The notes under the pieces were generated by a model that saw nothing but the letters and a program-made list of their open reading frames with translations, searched no databases and was not told the origin of the DNA. This document shows positions 25,399-33,513 of a stretch of 64,000 nucleotides of DNA, one piece after another. A program made the position numbers and the translations under genes. The stretch's first letter is position 1, and each line of letters starts with the position of its first letter. This stretch comes from Sphingomonas sp. Leaf9 (GTDB lineage: Bacteria > Pseudomonadota > Alphaproteobacteria > Sphingomonadales > Sphingomonadaceae), in NCBI RefSeq assembly GCF_001421355.1, contig NZ_LMKC01000005.1:11001-75000 (forward strand). Reading direction: 5' to 3'.

Positions 25399-25818
25399 GT
25401 GCCCCCTCCCCCGATCGACGGCGTGCTGGAAACGGCGCTTTACGTAAACGATCTCGACCGCGCGGTCGCCTTCTACGCCGATGATCTCGGCCGGCCGCTC
25501 CTCCTGCGCAACGCCCGCATGGCCGCGCTGGACGCCGGGCGGCGTAGCGTCCTGCTACTGTTCCTGCGCGGTGCATCTGCCAGCGACATGGCGACGCCGG
25601 GCGGCACGATCCCCGGCCACGACGGCACCGGCCGACTGCATATGGCGTTCGCCATCGCCGATGCCGACTATCCGGCGTGGCAGGACCATCTGACCGCGCG
25701 CGGCATCGCGATCACCGGCGAAGTCCGCTGGCCAAGTGGCGGGCGCAGCCTCTACGTCGCCGATCCCGACGGCCATGTCATCGAGATGGCGACGCCCGGC
25801 ATCTGGCCCGTCTATTGA
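25399..25818 (+). CDS. VOC-family (glyoxalase-like) protein
   Basis: A 139-residue protein with the paired beta-alpha-beta-beta-beta modules of the vicinal oxygen chelate fold. The first module begins LETALYVNDLDRAVAFYADDLG. The second has LHMAFAIADADYPAW and ends SLYVADPDGHVIEMATPG, with a metal-ligand-type Glu. Members include dioxygenases, glyoxalases and resistance proteins; this single short unit gives no specific substrate. GTG at 25399 was chosen because GAGG lies upstream and the preceding in-frame residues overlap the terminator. Confidence 0.85.
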   Translation: MPPPPIDGVLETALYVNDLDRAVAFYADDLGRPLLLRNARMAALDAGRRSVLLLFLRGASASDMATPGGTIPGHDGTGRLHMAFAIADADYPAWQDHLTARGIAITGEVRWPSGGRSLYVADPDGHVIEMATPGIWPVY

Positions 25819-25828
25819 GACGCAGCAC

Positions 25829-25850
25829 GTGTATTGCAAAGACAATACAC
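25829..25850. promoter_or_regulatory. Palindromic operator-like site
   Basis: Perfect 8-bp arms gtgtattg / caatacac separated by 6 bp, with surrounding AT-rich DNA, 37 bp upstream of the membrane-protein start. It has the size and symmetry of a dimeric repressor operator and overlaps the region where a promoter would be expected. The regulator is unknown. Confidence 0.5.
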
Positions 25851-25886
25851 AAGTGTCATACTTCACCAATACAGGGAGGTCATGAC

Positions 25887-26912
25887 ATGTACAGCGAAAG
25901 CGATCTGAACGGCGCGGTGGAGGCGGGCGTGATGTCGCGCGACGCCGCCGATGCACTGCGTGCGCATATCGCGCGGCAACGCGCGACCCCGGTGGTGGAC
26001 GAGGAACATTTCCGCCTGCTGACCGGGTTCAACGATATCTTCGTCTCGGTCGCGCTGGCGTTGCTGCTGGTGTCGCTCGCGTGGATCGGCGGTGCGGTCT
26101 GGAGCCCGCTGGGCGGGCTGGGCGTGGCCGGCGCATCGTGGTTCCTCGCCGAATATTTCACCGCACGCCGCCGGATGGCGCTGCCCAGCATCCTGCTGCT
26201 GCTCGCCTTTGTCGGCGGGGTAGCCGCCATGCTGGTCGGCCTCGTGGCCGAACTCGATCCGCTGAATGTCCCCGACCGCACGACCGCGCTGATCTTTGCC
26301 GGGATCGGCATCGTGTCGGCGGGCGCGGCATGGGCGCATTGGCGGCGGTTCATGGTGCCGATCACGGTCGCAGCGGGGGCAGCGGCACTGGTCGGAACCG
26401 CCGCCGCGCTGCTGGTCGCCGCCTTTCCGGCGCTCAAGGACAATGTGTATCCGGTGACGTTGCTGGGCGGGATCGGCGTGTTCGCCGCCGCCATGCGCTG
26501 GGACCTGTCCGACCGTGATCGCCGGACGCGCCGCAGCGACGTCGCCTTCTGGCTGCACCTCGTCGCCGCGCCGCTGATCGCGCATTCGCTGTTCCAGCTG
26601 CTGGGCGTGTTCGGCCCGAGCGTGACCGCACCGATGGCGGCGGTGGTGATCGCGCTCTACGTCGCGTTCGGCATCGTGGCGCTGGCGGTCGATCGCCGCG
26701 CGCTGCTCGTCTCCAGCCTCGCCTACGTCCTCTACGCGCTCTACGCGCTGTTTGAACAGGCGGGCGCGGTCGAACTGTCGGCGGCATTCACCGCCTTCGT
26801 CATCGGATCGGCGCTGCTCACCTTGTCGGTTTTCTGGCAACCGATGCGCCGCCGGGTGGTTGGGGTGCTCGGCGGCATCGGCCAACGCCTGCCGCCGGTG
26901 GCGATGGCGTGA
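25887..26912 (+). CDS. Polytopic membrane protein, unknown function
   Basis: A 341-residue protein with a ~50-residue soluble N-terminus (MYSESDLNGAVEAGVMSRDAADALRAHI) followed by about ten hydrophobic helices. The N-terminal helical segment plus a row of short transmembrane helices recalls the DUF2157-type architecture, but I would not insist on the family. Start chosen at 25887 with AGGGAGGT 6 bp upstream. The gene stands alone between an operator-like palindrome and a strong terminator, so it is probably a monocistronic regulated unit. Confidence 0.8.
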   Translation: MYSESDLNGAVEAGVMSRDAADALRAHIARQRATPVVDEEHFRLLTGFNDIFVSVALALLLVSLAWIGGAVWSPLGGLGVAGASWFLAEYFTARRRMALPSILLLLAFVGGVAAMLVGLVAELDPLNVPDRTTALIFAGIGIVSAGAAWAHWRRFMVPITVAAGAAALVGTAAALLVAAFPALKDNVYPVTLLGGIGVFAAAMRWDLSDRDRRTRRSDVAFWLHLVAAPLIAHSLFQLLGVFGPSVTAPMAAVVIALYVAFGIVALAVDRRALLVSSLAYVLYALYALFEQAGAVELSAAFTAFVIGSALLTLSVFWQPMRRRVVGVLGGIGQRLPPVAMA

Positions 26913-26938
26913 AACCATTCCTTACGAAGCGAACCTTG

Positions 26939-26969
26939 GCGGCTCCGGGCAACCGGAGCCGCTTTTTTT
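26939..26969 (+). terminator. Rho-independent terminator
   Basis: Perfect 10-bp stem gcggctccgg / ccggagccgc with loop gcaa and a run of seven T. It terminates the membrane-protein gene; its T run overlaps the stop codon of the convergent DUF2794 gene. Confidence 0.92.
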
Positions 26970-27309
26970 ATTCCTCGACCAGCTTCATCAGCCGGCGTTC
27001 GACCGGGGCCAGCACCGGGCCCAGCTCGTGCCCGCGCTTCACCACTGCCCCGGCCTCGCCGACCAGCGCCCACATGCCCTGCTTGTTGCGCAGGGACGGC
27101 CGCTTCTCGATGCGGAATTCGGGCCGTTCGGCCGCGCGGCGGAACGCGCTGAACACCGCGGCGTCGCGGCCCAGGTCGATCGCATAGTCGCGCCAGTGCC
27201 CGGCGGCGACCATCCGGCCGTACAGGTCGAGGATGCGGGTCAGCTCGGCGCGCTCGAAGCCGACCTGCCCCGGCTGGCGCGCGGCGGGAAAGGGCGTGAC
27301 GATCCCCAT
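26968..27309 (-). CDS. DUF2794 family protein
   Basis: A 113-residue alphaproteobacterial protein of unknown function. Typical features are VGFERAELTRILDLYGRMVAAGHWRDYAIDLGRDAAVFSAFRRAAERPEFRIEKRP in the centre and a basic C-terminal helix. It is small, soluble and without cysteines. Its start shares one base with the cysE stop (TGATG), so it is co-translated with serine acetyltransferase. This linkage may be meaningful but no role is known to me. Confidence 0.88.
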   Translation of the reverse strand: MGIVTPFPAARQPGQVGFERAELTRILDLYGRMVAAGHWRDYAIDLGRDAAVFSAFRRAAERPEFRIEKRPSLRNKQGMWALVGEAGAVVKRGHELGPVLAPVERRLMKLVEE

Positions 27310-27992
27310 CAGGCGCGGTCGCGATGATCCTGCTGCTCGGCCAGCAGCGCGTCGAGCTGCCGCTTGAGCGTTTCCACCTCGCAGCGCAGCAGTTCGATCC
27401 GCTGGGTCTGCGGGTCGAAATTGTCGCGGCAGGGGGTGCCATAGGGGACGAAGCGCGGATCGGGCGCCTGCCCCCCCTCGACCACCGTCGGACGTGCGGG
27501 GATGCCGACGACGGTCGTTCCCTCGGGCACGTCCTTCGTCACCACCGCATTCGCGCCGACGCGGGCGCGCACGCCGATGGTGATCGGCCCCAGCACCTGC
27601 GCACCCGACCCGATGATCGCGCCGTCGCTGATCGTCGGGTGCCGCTTGCCCGCGATACCATTGTCAGGGCTGGTCCCGCCGAGCGTGACGTTCTGGTAGA
27701 TCGTCACGCCGTCGCCGATCTCGGCCGTCTCGCCGATCACGACGAAGCCGTGGTCGATGAAGAAATGCCGGCCGATCGTCGCGCCCGGATGGATGTCGAT
27801 CGCGGTCAGGAAGCGCGAGAAGTGGTTGATCGCGCGTGCGGCGAAATACCATCGCGCGTGGAACAGCCGGTGCGACAGCTTGTGGAACGCGACCGCCCAT
27901 ACGCCGGGATAGGTCAGGATTTCGGCGCGCGACCGCGGCGCGGGATCGCGCGCCTTGATCGAATCCAGATAGCGCAACAGCCGCGCAACCAT
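27309..27992 (-). CDS. cysE: Serine O-acetyltransferase
   Basis: A 227-residue enzyme making O-acetylserine from serine and acetyl-CoA, the committed step to cysteine. The N-terminal helical part (RSRAEILTYPGVWAVAFHKLSHRLF) is followed by the hexapeptide beta-helix: IDIHPGATIGRHFFIDHG (catalytic His region), VVIGETAEIGDGVTIYQNVTLGGT, KRHPTISDGAIIGSGAQVLG. ATG at 27992 was chosen because AAGGGGA lies upstream. A longer C-terminal tail (to 227) contains a heptad-like helix. Divergent from a TauE/SafE exporter, in keeping with a sulfur theme (inference). Confidence 0.93.
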   Translation of the reverse strand: MVARLLRYLDSIKARDPAPRSRAEILTYPGVWAVAFHKLSHRLFHARWYFAARAINHFSRFLTAIDIHPGATIGRHFFIDHGFVVIGETAEIGDGVTIYQNVTLGGTSPDNGIAGKRHPTISDGAIIGSGAQVLGPITIGVRARVGANAVVTKDVPEGTTVVGIPARPTVVEGGQAPDPRFVPYGTPCRDNFDPQTQRIELLRCEVETLKRQLDALLAEQQDHRDRA

Positions 27993-28141
27993 GTGCAGTC
28001 CCCTTGGTAGTGCACCCGATGTAGGCGGCCCGCCCGCGCACGCCAAGTCGTACTGTAGGCGCAACAAACCCTATGTATCTTGTAGGCATTGTCGTTTGCC
28101 GTCATCACTGACCCCCGCTGCGCCATAGCAAAGGGATTGGG
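27993..28141. promoter_or_regulatory. Divergent intergenic region, cysE / TauE-SafE
   Basis: 149 bp between divergent genes. The AT-richer middle (about 28050-28100) includes cgtactgtaggcgcaacaaac and tgtatcttgtaggcattg, where tgtaggc occurs twice 29 bp apart. It could be a direct-repeat operator; no -35/-10 pair is convincing. Confidence 0.35.
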
Positions 28142-28903
28142 ATGTTCGAGAATATCGACTGGGCGCGTCTGGCCGAGTTTGTTGCCGCCGGATTTGCCGC
28201 CCAGATCGTCGATGGTGCGCTGGGCATGGCGTTCGGGGTGATTTCGTCGACCCTGCTGGTGAGCGTGCTGGGCGTGCCGCCCGCGACCGCATCGGCAAGC
28301 GTGCATGTCGTCGAATGCTTCACGACCGGGGTGTCGGGGATCAGCCACGCGCTGCACAAGAATGTGAACTGGAAACTGTTCTGGCGGCTGGTGCTGCCCG
28401 GCATCGTCGGCGGTGTGACCGGCGCGTATCTGCTGTCGTCGCTCGATGCGTCGGTCACGCGGCCGTTCGTCATGACCTATCTGGCGGGCATCGGCCTGTA
28501 CCTGCTGTGGCGCGGCCTGCGGAAGCCGCCCGAACCCAAGGAGCCGAAGGTCATCGCCCCGCTGGGACTGGTCGGCGGGTTCCTCGACGCAGCGGGCGGC
28601 GGTGGCTGGGGGCCGGTCGTGACCTCCAACCTGCTGGTGCAGGGCGCGACGCCGCGCACGACGATCGGCACGGTCAACACGGTCGAATTCTTCCTGACCG
28701 TCAGCATCTCCGCGACGTTCCTCGTCCACCTGGGGCTGGAGGCATTCACGACTGCCGTTGCCGGCCTGCTGATCGGCGGGATTGCCGCTGCGCCGTTCGG
28801 GGCGATGTTCGCCAAGCACATCCCGGCGCGCACGCTGTTGATCCTGGTCGGCATCGTGCTGACCGTCACCAGCCTTTACAGCGTGTATCGGGCGCTGTCG
28901 TAA
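28142..28903 (+). CDS. TauE/SafE-family sulfite or organosulfonate exporter
   Basis: A 253-residue membrane protein with about seven or eight hydrophobic helices and the two internal repeats of the TauE/SafE family: FVAAGFAAQIVDGALGMAFGVISSTLLVS in the first half and GLVGGFLDAAGGGGWGPVVTSNLLV in the second, the glycine-rich pore motif. The family moves sulfite, sulfonates or sulfoacetate, usually outwards. It is divergent from cysE, so a role in sulfur balance is likely but unproven. A convergent hairpin separates it from ahpD. Confidence 0.9.
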   Translation: MFENIDWARLAEFVAAGFAAQIVDGALGMAFGVISSTLLVSVLGVPPATASASVHVVECFTTGVSGISHALHKNVNWKLFWRLVLPGIVGGVTGAYLLSSLDASVTRPFVMTYLAGIGLYLLWRGLRKPPEPKEPKVIAPLGLVGGFLDAAGGGGWGPVVTSNLLVQGATPRTTIGTVNTVEFFLTVSISATFLVHLGLEAFTTAVAGLLIGGIAAAPFGAMFAKHIPARTLLILVGIVLTVTSLYSVYRALS

Positions 28904-28906
28904 CGG

Positions 28907-28928
28907 GGGGCGGGGGTTTCCCCGCCCC
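28907..28928. terminator. Convergent terminator-like hairpin
   Basis: Stem ggggcgggg / ccccgcccc with a 4-nt loop, placed between the convergent TauE/SafE and ahpD genes. Only two T follow on the plus strand, so efficiency is doubtful; it may serve both directions. Confidence 0.5.
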
Positions 28929-28934
28929 TTCGCT

Positions 28935-29456
28935 TCATGCCACCGCCGCGTGGACGGTAGCGACCGCCGCCAGCACCGCGCCGATCCGCACCGCACCCTG
29001 GATCACCTCGGCCTTCACGCCGTGCTTCTTCAGCACGTCCTCATGCGCGTCGATGCACATGCCGCAGCCGTTCATTGCCGACACCGCCAGACTGAACAGT
29101 TCGAAATCGACCTTGTCGATCCCCGGCGCGGCGATGACGTTCATCCGCAGCTTGGCCGGCAGGTTGCCATATTCCTTGTTCTTCGCGAGGTGGACGAAGC
29201 GGTAATAGACGTTGTTCATCGCCATCACAGCCGCCGCTGCGCGCGCCGCATTGGCCGCTTCGGGCGACAGCTTGTCGGCGACTTCCGCCTCGGCCGCCTC
29301 GACCAGCGGCTTGTGGCCGGTGGCGTGCGCGCAGGCGAGCATCGTGCCGAACTTCTTCTGCGGGTCCAGCACCGTCTCGTTCAGCAGCGAACCGACGTTC
29401 AGGCGGATATCCTTGGCGAAATCGGGCAGCTGGCCCGCAAATTCCTTGAGCGACAT
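28935..29456 (-). CDS. ahpD: Alkyl hydroperoxide reductase AhpD (carboxymuconolactone decarboxylase fold)
   Basis: A 173-residue all-helical peroxidase adaptor. The redox motif NGCGMCIDAHEDVLKKHG has the CxxC at C131/C134 with His138 of the proton relay. Length and the MSLKEFAGQLPDFAKDIRLN start match AhpD, which reduces the peroxiredoxin AhpC. It lies 112 bp downstream of ahpC on the same strand, and both are next to oxyR, a standard peroxide-stress group. Confidence 0.93.
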   Translation of the reverse strand: MSLKEFAGQLPDFAKDIRLNVGSLLNETVLDPQKKFGTMLACAHATGHKPLVEAAEAEVADKLSPEAANAARAAAAVMAMNNVYYRFVHLAKNKEYGNLPAKLRMNVIAAPGIDKVDFELFSLAVSAMNGCGMCIDAHEDVLKKHGVKAEVIQGAVRIGAVLAAVATVHAAVA

Positions 29457-29568
29457 GGGGATTGATCTCCGTCAGATACACGACACCCCAGCCGACCGGG
29501 CACAAGGCCGTGGTCCGCGCTGGGGTGCCGGAAAGTGGCGGGCGGGACGCATGCCCCGCCCGAATGGA

Positions 29569-30111
29569 TTACGCTGCGACCTGGAGGACGTCGTCGCCCT
29601 TGTTCCAGTTGCACGGGCACAGCTCGTCGGTCTGCAGCGCGTCGAGCACACGCAGCGTTTCTGCCGGGTTGCGGCCGACGTTCAGGCCGTTGACCTGCAC
29701 CGCCTGGATCACATTGTCCGGATCGATGATGAAGGTCGCGCGGAACGCGACATGCTCGTTCTTGTCGAGGATGCCGAGCGCATTGGCCAGCACCGCGCCA
29801 TTGTCGGCGATCCACGGGAAATCGGCCGCGGCCAGGTCCGGGTCCGACTTGCGCCATGCCAGGTGGACGTGGGCGGTGTCGGTCGACGCGCCGATCAGCA
29901 CGGCGTCGCGATCGGCGAAGTCTTCCTTCAGCTCGCTATAGCCGACGATCTCGGTCGGGCAGACGAAGGTGAAGTCCTTCGGCCAGTAGAACAGCACCTT
30001 CCACTTGCCGGGGAACGCGTCGTGGCTGAGCGTCTCGCCGGCCGGCAGCGCGTTGGTGCCCTGCTGCACGGGAACGGTGAATTCGGGGAGCTTGTCGCCA
30101 ACGGTCAGCAT
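29569..30111 (-). CDS. ahpC: Alkyl hydroperoxide reductase AhpC (peroxiredoxin)
   Basis: A 180-residue peroxiredoxin. The peroxidatic Cys51 is in FYWPKDFTFVCPTEIVGYSELKEDF, the conserved Thr/Arg framework is present, and a C-terminal pair of cysteines in DELCPCNWNKGD supplies the resolving residue, as in AhpD-dependent AhpC proteins. The start MLTVGDKLPEFTVP was chosen on family length. It is divergent from oxyR and 112 bp upstream of ahpD, so it is most likely OxyR-activated under peroxide stress (inference). Confidence 0.95.
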   Translation of the reverse strand: MLTVGDKLPEFTVPVQQGTNALPAGETLSHDAFPGKWKVLFYWPKDFTFVCPTEIVGYSELKEDFADRDAVLIGASTDTAHVHLAWRKSDPDLAAADFPWIADNGAVLANALGILDKNEHVAFRATFIIDPDNVIQAVQVNGLNVGRNPAETLRVLDALQTDELCPCNWNKGDDVLQVAA

Positions 30112-30240
30112 GGAAATGCCCTTTTCGTTATGGTGCAGTGCGCACCGTGAATTGCTGCACCGCGATATAGGGTACGTGTCCGACCGATCCAATCGAATTT
30201 GCCCTTGGGATTGATCGACCGAGCCAATAAGTAGGGCGCC
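30112..30240. promoter_or_regulatory. ahpC / oxyR divergent control region
   Basis: 129 bp between divergent ahpC and oxyR. It contains an inverted pair gtgcag / ctgcac (about 30132 and 30155) and an AT-richer stretch (ccaatcgaatttgcccttgggattgatcg) with partial dyad symmetry. This is the expected location for OxyR binding, but the spaced ATAG/CTAT consensus is not clear enough to place a site. Confidence 0.5.
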
Positions 30241-31140
30241 ATGTCGGTGTATCTGCCCACGCTCAAGCAGCTGCAATATCTGGTGGCGCTCCGCGACGCC
30301 GGCCATTTCGGCCGCGCGGCGGAGGCATCGTTCGTCACGCAATCCACGTTGTCGGCGGGGATACGCGAGCTGGAGACGCTGATCGGCGTCGTGCTGGTCG
30401 AACGGACCCGCCGCGTGGTCCGCTTTACCCCCCTGGGCGAAAGCATCGTGGCCAAGGCACGCACCGTGCTGCGCGAGGCGGAGGAGTTGACCGACATGGC
30501 GCGCGCCGCCGGGCGGCCGCTGTCGGGCGAGATGCGGATGAGCGTCATCCCGACCATCGCCCCGTTCCTGTTGCCGCAACTGCTGCCGCGCCTGCGCCGC
30601 GACTATCCCGACCTGAAACTCTATCTGCGCGAGGAGCCGAGCGCGGCGGCGTGCGAGGGGCTGCACCATGGCCGCACCGATTGCGTGCTGCTGGCGCTGC
30701 CCTATGCCTGCGGTGACGTGGAGACTGCGCCGCTGTTCGACGACCGGCTGTTCCTCGCGGTGCCGGGCAACGATGCCGCCGACACGACGCCGCTGGTCGC
30801 CGACGACATCGATGCCGAACGCCTGCTGTTGCTGGAGGACGGGCATTGCCTGAAGGACCATGCCCTGCGTGCCTGCGAACAGCCGGAGGCGCGGGGACAG
30901 GCGATGATGATGGGCACGTCGCTGCACACCATCGTTCAGATGGTCGACAATGGTCTTGGCACCACCATGTTGCCGCAAATGGCGATCGACGCCGGCATCC
31001 TTGACAATACCGCCGTCAGCGCGCGGCCGATCGAGGCGAAGAACGCGTCGCGCCGCATCGCATTGGTGTGGCGAAAAGCATCTCCGCGCGAACGGGATTT
31101 TCGATTGTTGGCAGAGGTACTTGCTGCGAACCGGACCTGA
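30241..31140 (+). CDS. oxyR: Hydrogen-peroxide-sensing LysR regulator OxyR
   Basis: A 299-residue LysR-type regulator. The N-terminal winged helix-turn-helix has LVALRDAGHFGRAAEASFVTQSTLSAGIRELE. The effector domain carries the two redox cysteines with the exact OxyR spacing: C203 and C212 in GHCLKDHALRAC. This matches the C199/C208 pair of E. coli OxyR, which form a disulphide on peroxide contact. Divergent from ahpC. The combination of cysteine spacing and gene context makes this assignment strong. Confidence 0.94.
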   Translation: MSVYLPTLKQLQYLVALRDAGHFGRAAEASFVTQSTLSAGIRELETLIGVVLVERTRRVVRFTPLGESIVAKARTVLREAEELTDMARAAGRPLSGEMRMSVIPTIAPFLLPQLLPRLRRDYPDLKLYLREEPSAAACEGLHHGRTDCVLLALPYACGDVETAPLFDDRLFLAVPGNDAADTTPLVADDIDAERLLLLEDGHCLKDHALRACEQPEARGQAMMMGTSLHTIVQMVDNGLGTTMLPQMAIDAGILDNTAVSARPIEAKNASRRIALVWRKASPRERDFRLLAEVLAANRT

Positions 31141-31246
31141 TCCTTCGGGCAGTGGCGGAACCGTTCGCCTCGCCAAACCGTATTTCCCCGGTCGATGCCG
31201 CCTCCGGTATCGAATGTGTTTTGACCGCAACCACCGGAGAAAACCG

Positions 31247-31918
31247 ATGATTCGCGCAACCATTTCGGCAGCCGCGCTCACTCTGTCGCTGACCGCAGCC
31301 GCCCATGCCCAGACGACGACCGCCCCGACTGCGCAGACCGGGGCAAAGACCCGCACCACCGCCACCGTGCAGACCCCCGTCGGCGGCGTGAACGCCGGCG
31401 TACAGGCCGATGCCAACGCCACGGCCAAGGCACCGGTGATGGTCGGCGGCGCGCCGATGCTGCCGACCCAGACCATCGTCGCCAACGCGTCGAAGGCCAG
31501 CAACCTCACCACGCTGGTGAAGGCGGTGCAGGCCGCCGACCTGACAGCCACCCTGTCGGGTCCGGGTCCGTTCACCGTGTTCGCGCCGACCAACGAAGCG
31601 TTCGGCCGCCTCGCCCCCGGCACGCTCGACTCGCTGCTGAAGCCCGAGCAGAAGGCATCGCTTGCGAAGGTGCTGACCTATCACGTCGTGGCCGGCAAGC
31701 TGGACGCAGCGGCGCTGAAGTCGCAGGTTGAAGCCGGCGGCGGTACCGCCACCCTGACCACCGTGGAGGGTCAGCCGCTCAAGGCGACGCTCGAGAACGG
31801 CGCGCTGGTGCTGACCGATGTCGGCGGCGGCAAGAGCTATGTCACGCAGTATGACGTCGAACAGTCGAACGGCATCGTCCATGTCGTAAACGGCGTGCTG
31901 GCCCCAAAGCTTGGCTGA
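31247..31918 (+). CDS. Secreted fasciclin (FAS1) domain protein
   Basis: A 223-residue exported protein: signal peptide (MIRATISAAALTLSLTAAAHAQ), a Thr/Ala-rich linker (~23-75), then one FAS1 domain with the signatures LSGPGPFTVFAPTNEAFGRL (H1 box) and VLTYHVVAGKLDAAAL, ending IVHVVNGVLAPKLG (H2 box). Single FAS1 proteins of this type are thought to act in adhesion or envelope stability. SD GGAGA is 6 bp upstream of ATG 31247; a terminator follows at 31943. Confidence 0.92.
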   Translation: MIRATISAAALTLSLTAAAHAQTTTAPTAQTGAKTRTTATVQTPVGGVNAGVQADANATAKAPVMVGGAPMLPTQTIVANASKASNLTTLVKAVQAADLTATLSGPGPFTVFAPTNEAFGRLAPGTLDSLLKPEQKASLAKVLTYHVVAGKLDAAALKSQVEAGGGTATLTTVEGQPLKATLENGALVLTDVGGGKSYVTQYDVEQSNGIVHVVNGVLAPKLG

Positions 31919-31942
31919 TCCGGGTTTTAAAAGTTTGAAGGA

Positions 31943-31974
31943 GCCGGGCGGGAGCAATCCCGCCCGGCTTTTTT
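31943..31974 (+). terminator. Rho-independent terminator
   Basis: Perfect 11-bp stem gccgggcggga / tcccgcccggc, loop gcaa, then TTTTTT. Ends the fasciclin transcript. Confidence 0.93.
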
Positions 31975-31984
31975 GTTGTCCACC

Positions 31985-32255
31985 GCTCCACCCACTCCGT
32001 TCGGTTCGAGCAGCTTCGAGCTTGTCGAGAACGGCCTGCCAAGGGCGGAACACGTATAGGTCACCCCTGCGGAACCCCGTTCTCGATACGCGCTCTCGAC
32101 AGGCTCGATCGCTACTCGAACCGAACGGGGTGGATGGAGGAAGGGAGAGTGAGAGGCAGGAGCGGATAAATCCAACTCCGTTCGTCCTGAGTAGCCATTG
32201 AGCGAAGCCGAAATGGCGTATCGAAGGACCGCCCCGGCCGCATCTCAACCCCCGC
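31985..32255. repeat. Gene-free interval with dispersed-type inverted repeats
   Basis: No credible gene between the fasciclin terminator and moaE. The interval holds an inverted repeat with 18-nt arms cactccgttcggttcgag (31993-32010) and ctcgaaccgaacggggtg (32115-32132), one mismatch, and inner motifs ttcgagcttgtcgagaac / gttctcgatacgcgctctcgacaggctcgat. A second segment (about 32180-32230: ccgttcgtcctgag ... gaagccgaaatggcgtatcgaagg) resembles another class of short sphingomonad intergenic repeat, from memory. Confidence 0.65.
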
Positions 32256-32693
32256 TCATCCCCATCGCGCCGCCGCCAGATCATCGCTCTCCCGCGCCTC
32301 GACCCAGCGCGCGTCGCTACCCCGCCGCTCGCGCTTCCAGAACGGTGCCCCGGTCTTCAACCGATCGATCAGGAACGCGCACGCCTCCAGCGCCGCCGCC
32401 CGGTGCCGCGCGGTCGCAGCGACGAACACCACCCGGTCGCCGGGCACCATCGGCCCGACGCGGTGCACGATGGTCGCCCGCGCCAGCGCCCAGCGCGCCA
32501 ACGCCTGTTCGCACAATGCCTCCAGCGCGCGCTCGGTCGCGCCAGGATAATGTTCCAGCGCCAGTTCGGTCACGCCGTCGTCGCCGCGCACCAGTCCGGT
32601 AAAGGTTGCTACCGCCCCGGCATCGGCGGCCTCCACCGCGGCAAGCTCCACCGCCAGGTCGATCGGCGCTTCCTGTACGACGACCCGGATCAC
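32256..32693 (-). CDS. moaE: Molybdopterin synthase catalytic subunit MoaE
   Basis: A 145-residue subunit that, with thiocarboxylated MoaD, converts cyclic pyranopterin monophosphate to molybdopterin. Features: GAVATFTGLVRGDDGVTELALEHYPGATE, IVHRVGPMVPGDRVVFVAATARHRAAALEACAFLIDRLKTGAPFWKRE with the catalytic lysines near the end. The GTG start (32693) overlaps the moaD stop as GTGA; upstream in-frame residues belong to moaD read in the wrong frame. Confidence 0.94.
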   Translation of the reverse strand: MIRVVVQEAPIDLAVELAAVEAADAGAVATFTGLVRGDDGVTELALEHYPGATERALEALCEQALARWALARATIVHRVGPMVPGDRVVFVAATARHRAAALEACAFLIDRLKTGAPFWKRERRGSDARWVEARESDDLAAARWG

Positions 32694-32947
32694 CCGCCGG
32701 TCACCGGGGGAAAGAGCGCGATCTCGCGCGCGCCGGCGATCGGCGTGTTGAGCGGCACGAACGCCTGGTCGACCGCCGCGCGCAGCCGCTGCCGGTCGGC
32801 GAATGCGGTCGCATGGCCGTCGCCCTGCCCCGCCAGCCAGTCGACCAGATCGGCGACCGTCACGACCTCGGCCGGCGGATCGACCCGCTCGCCCGCCATC
32901 CCCACACGTTCGCGCACCCACGCGAAATACAGCAGCTCGACCGTCAT
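32690..32947 (-). CDS. moaD: Molybdopterin synthase sulfur carrier subunit MoaD
   Basis: An 85-residue ubiquitin-fold protein (MTVELLYFAWVRERVGMAG at the start, VPLNTPIAGAREIALFPPVTGG at the end). The terminal Gly-Gly is the site of adenylation and thiocarboxylation. Its start shares a base with the pgsA stop (TAATG), and its stop overlaps moaE. The pgsA-moaD-moaE order means phospholipid synthesis and molybdenum cofactor genes are co-translated. Confidence 0.94.
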   Translation of the reverse strand: MTVELLYFAWVRERVGMAGERVDPPAEVVTVADLVDWLAGQGDGHATAFADRQRLRAAVDQAFVPLNTPIAGAREIALFPPVTGG

Positions 32948-33513
32948 TACGTATCCATGTGGCGCAGGCCGAGGCGCAGATAGTCCCAGCCGGTGATCGC
33001 AGTCAGCGCGGCGGCACCCCACAAGCACACCAGCCCGGTGACGTGGACGAACGCCTGGCTCGGCACCGCACCCGCCAGGATCAGCGCACCGAACGCGACC
33101 AGCTGCAGCGTGGTCTTCCACTTGGCCAGCTGCGACACCGGCAACGACACCTGAATGCCGGCCAGAAACTCGCGCAGGCCCGACACCGCGATCTCGCGCA
33201 GCAGGATGACGAGCGCAGCAATCAGGTGGATACCGGTGATGATCGCGACATCGTGCCGCGTCCCGACCAGCATCAGGATGACCGCCGCCACCATGATCTT
33301 GTCGGCAATGGGATCGAGGAACACGCCGAGCTTCGACACGGTACCCTGCGCGCGCGCCAGATAGCCGTCGAAATAGTCGGTGATGCCCATCAGGCAGTAG
33401 AGCGCGAAGGCGATCGCATAGCCCGCCTCCCACATCGGCCACCACAGGAACGCGACCAGCAGCGGCACCGCGAAGATCCGCGACAGGGTGAGGATGTTGG
33501 GAAGCGTCAGCAC
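32947..33513 (-). CDS. pgsA: CDP-diacylglycerol-glycerol-3-phosphate 3-phosphatidyltransferase
   Basis: A 188-residue inner-membrane enzyme that makes phosphatidylglycerol phosphate. The full CDP-alcohol phosphotransferase motif D-x2-DG-x2-AR-x8-G-x3-D-x3-D is present as DYFDGYLARAQGTVSKLG followed by VFLDPIAD. About six hydrophobic helices cover the chain. It leads pgsA-moaD-moaE; the start MLTLPNILTLSRI is typical. Confidence 0.95.
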   Translation of the reverse strand: MLTLPNILTLSRIFAVPLLVAFLWWPMWEAGYAIAFALYCLMGITDYFDGYLARAQGTVSKLGVFLDPIADKIMVAAVILMLVGTRHDVAIITGIHLIAALVILLREIAVSGLREFLAGIQVSLPVSQLAKWKTTLQLVAFGALILAGAVPSQAFVHVTGLVCLWGAAALTAITGWDYLRLGLRHMDT

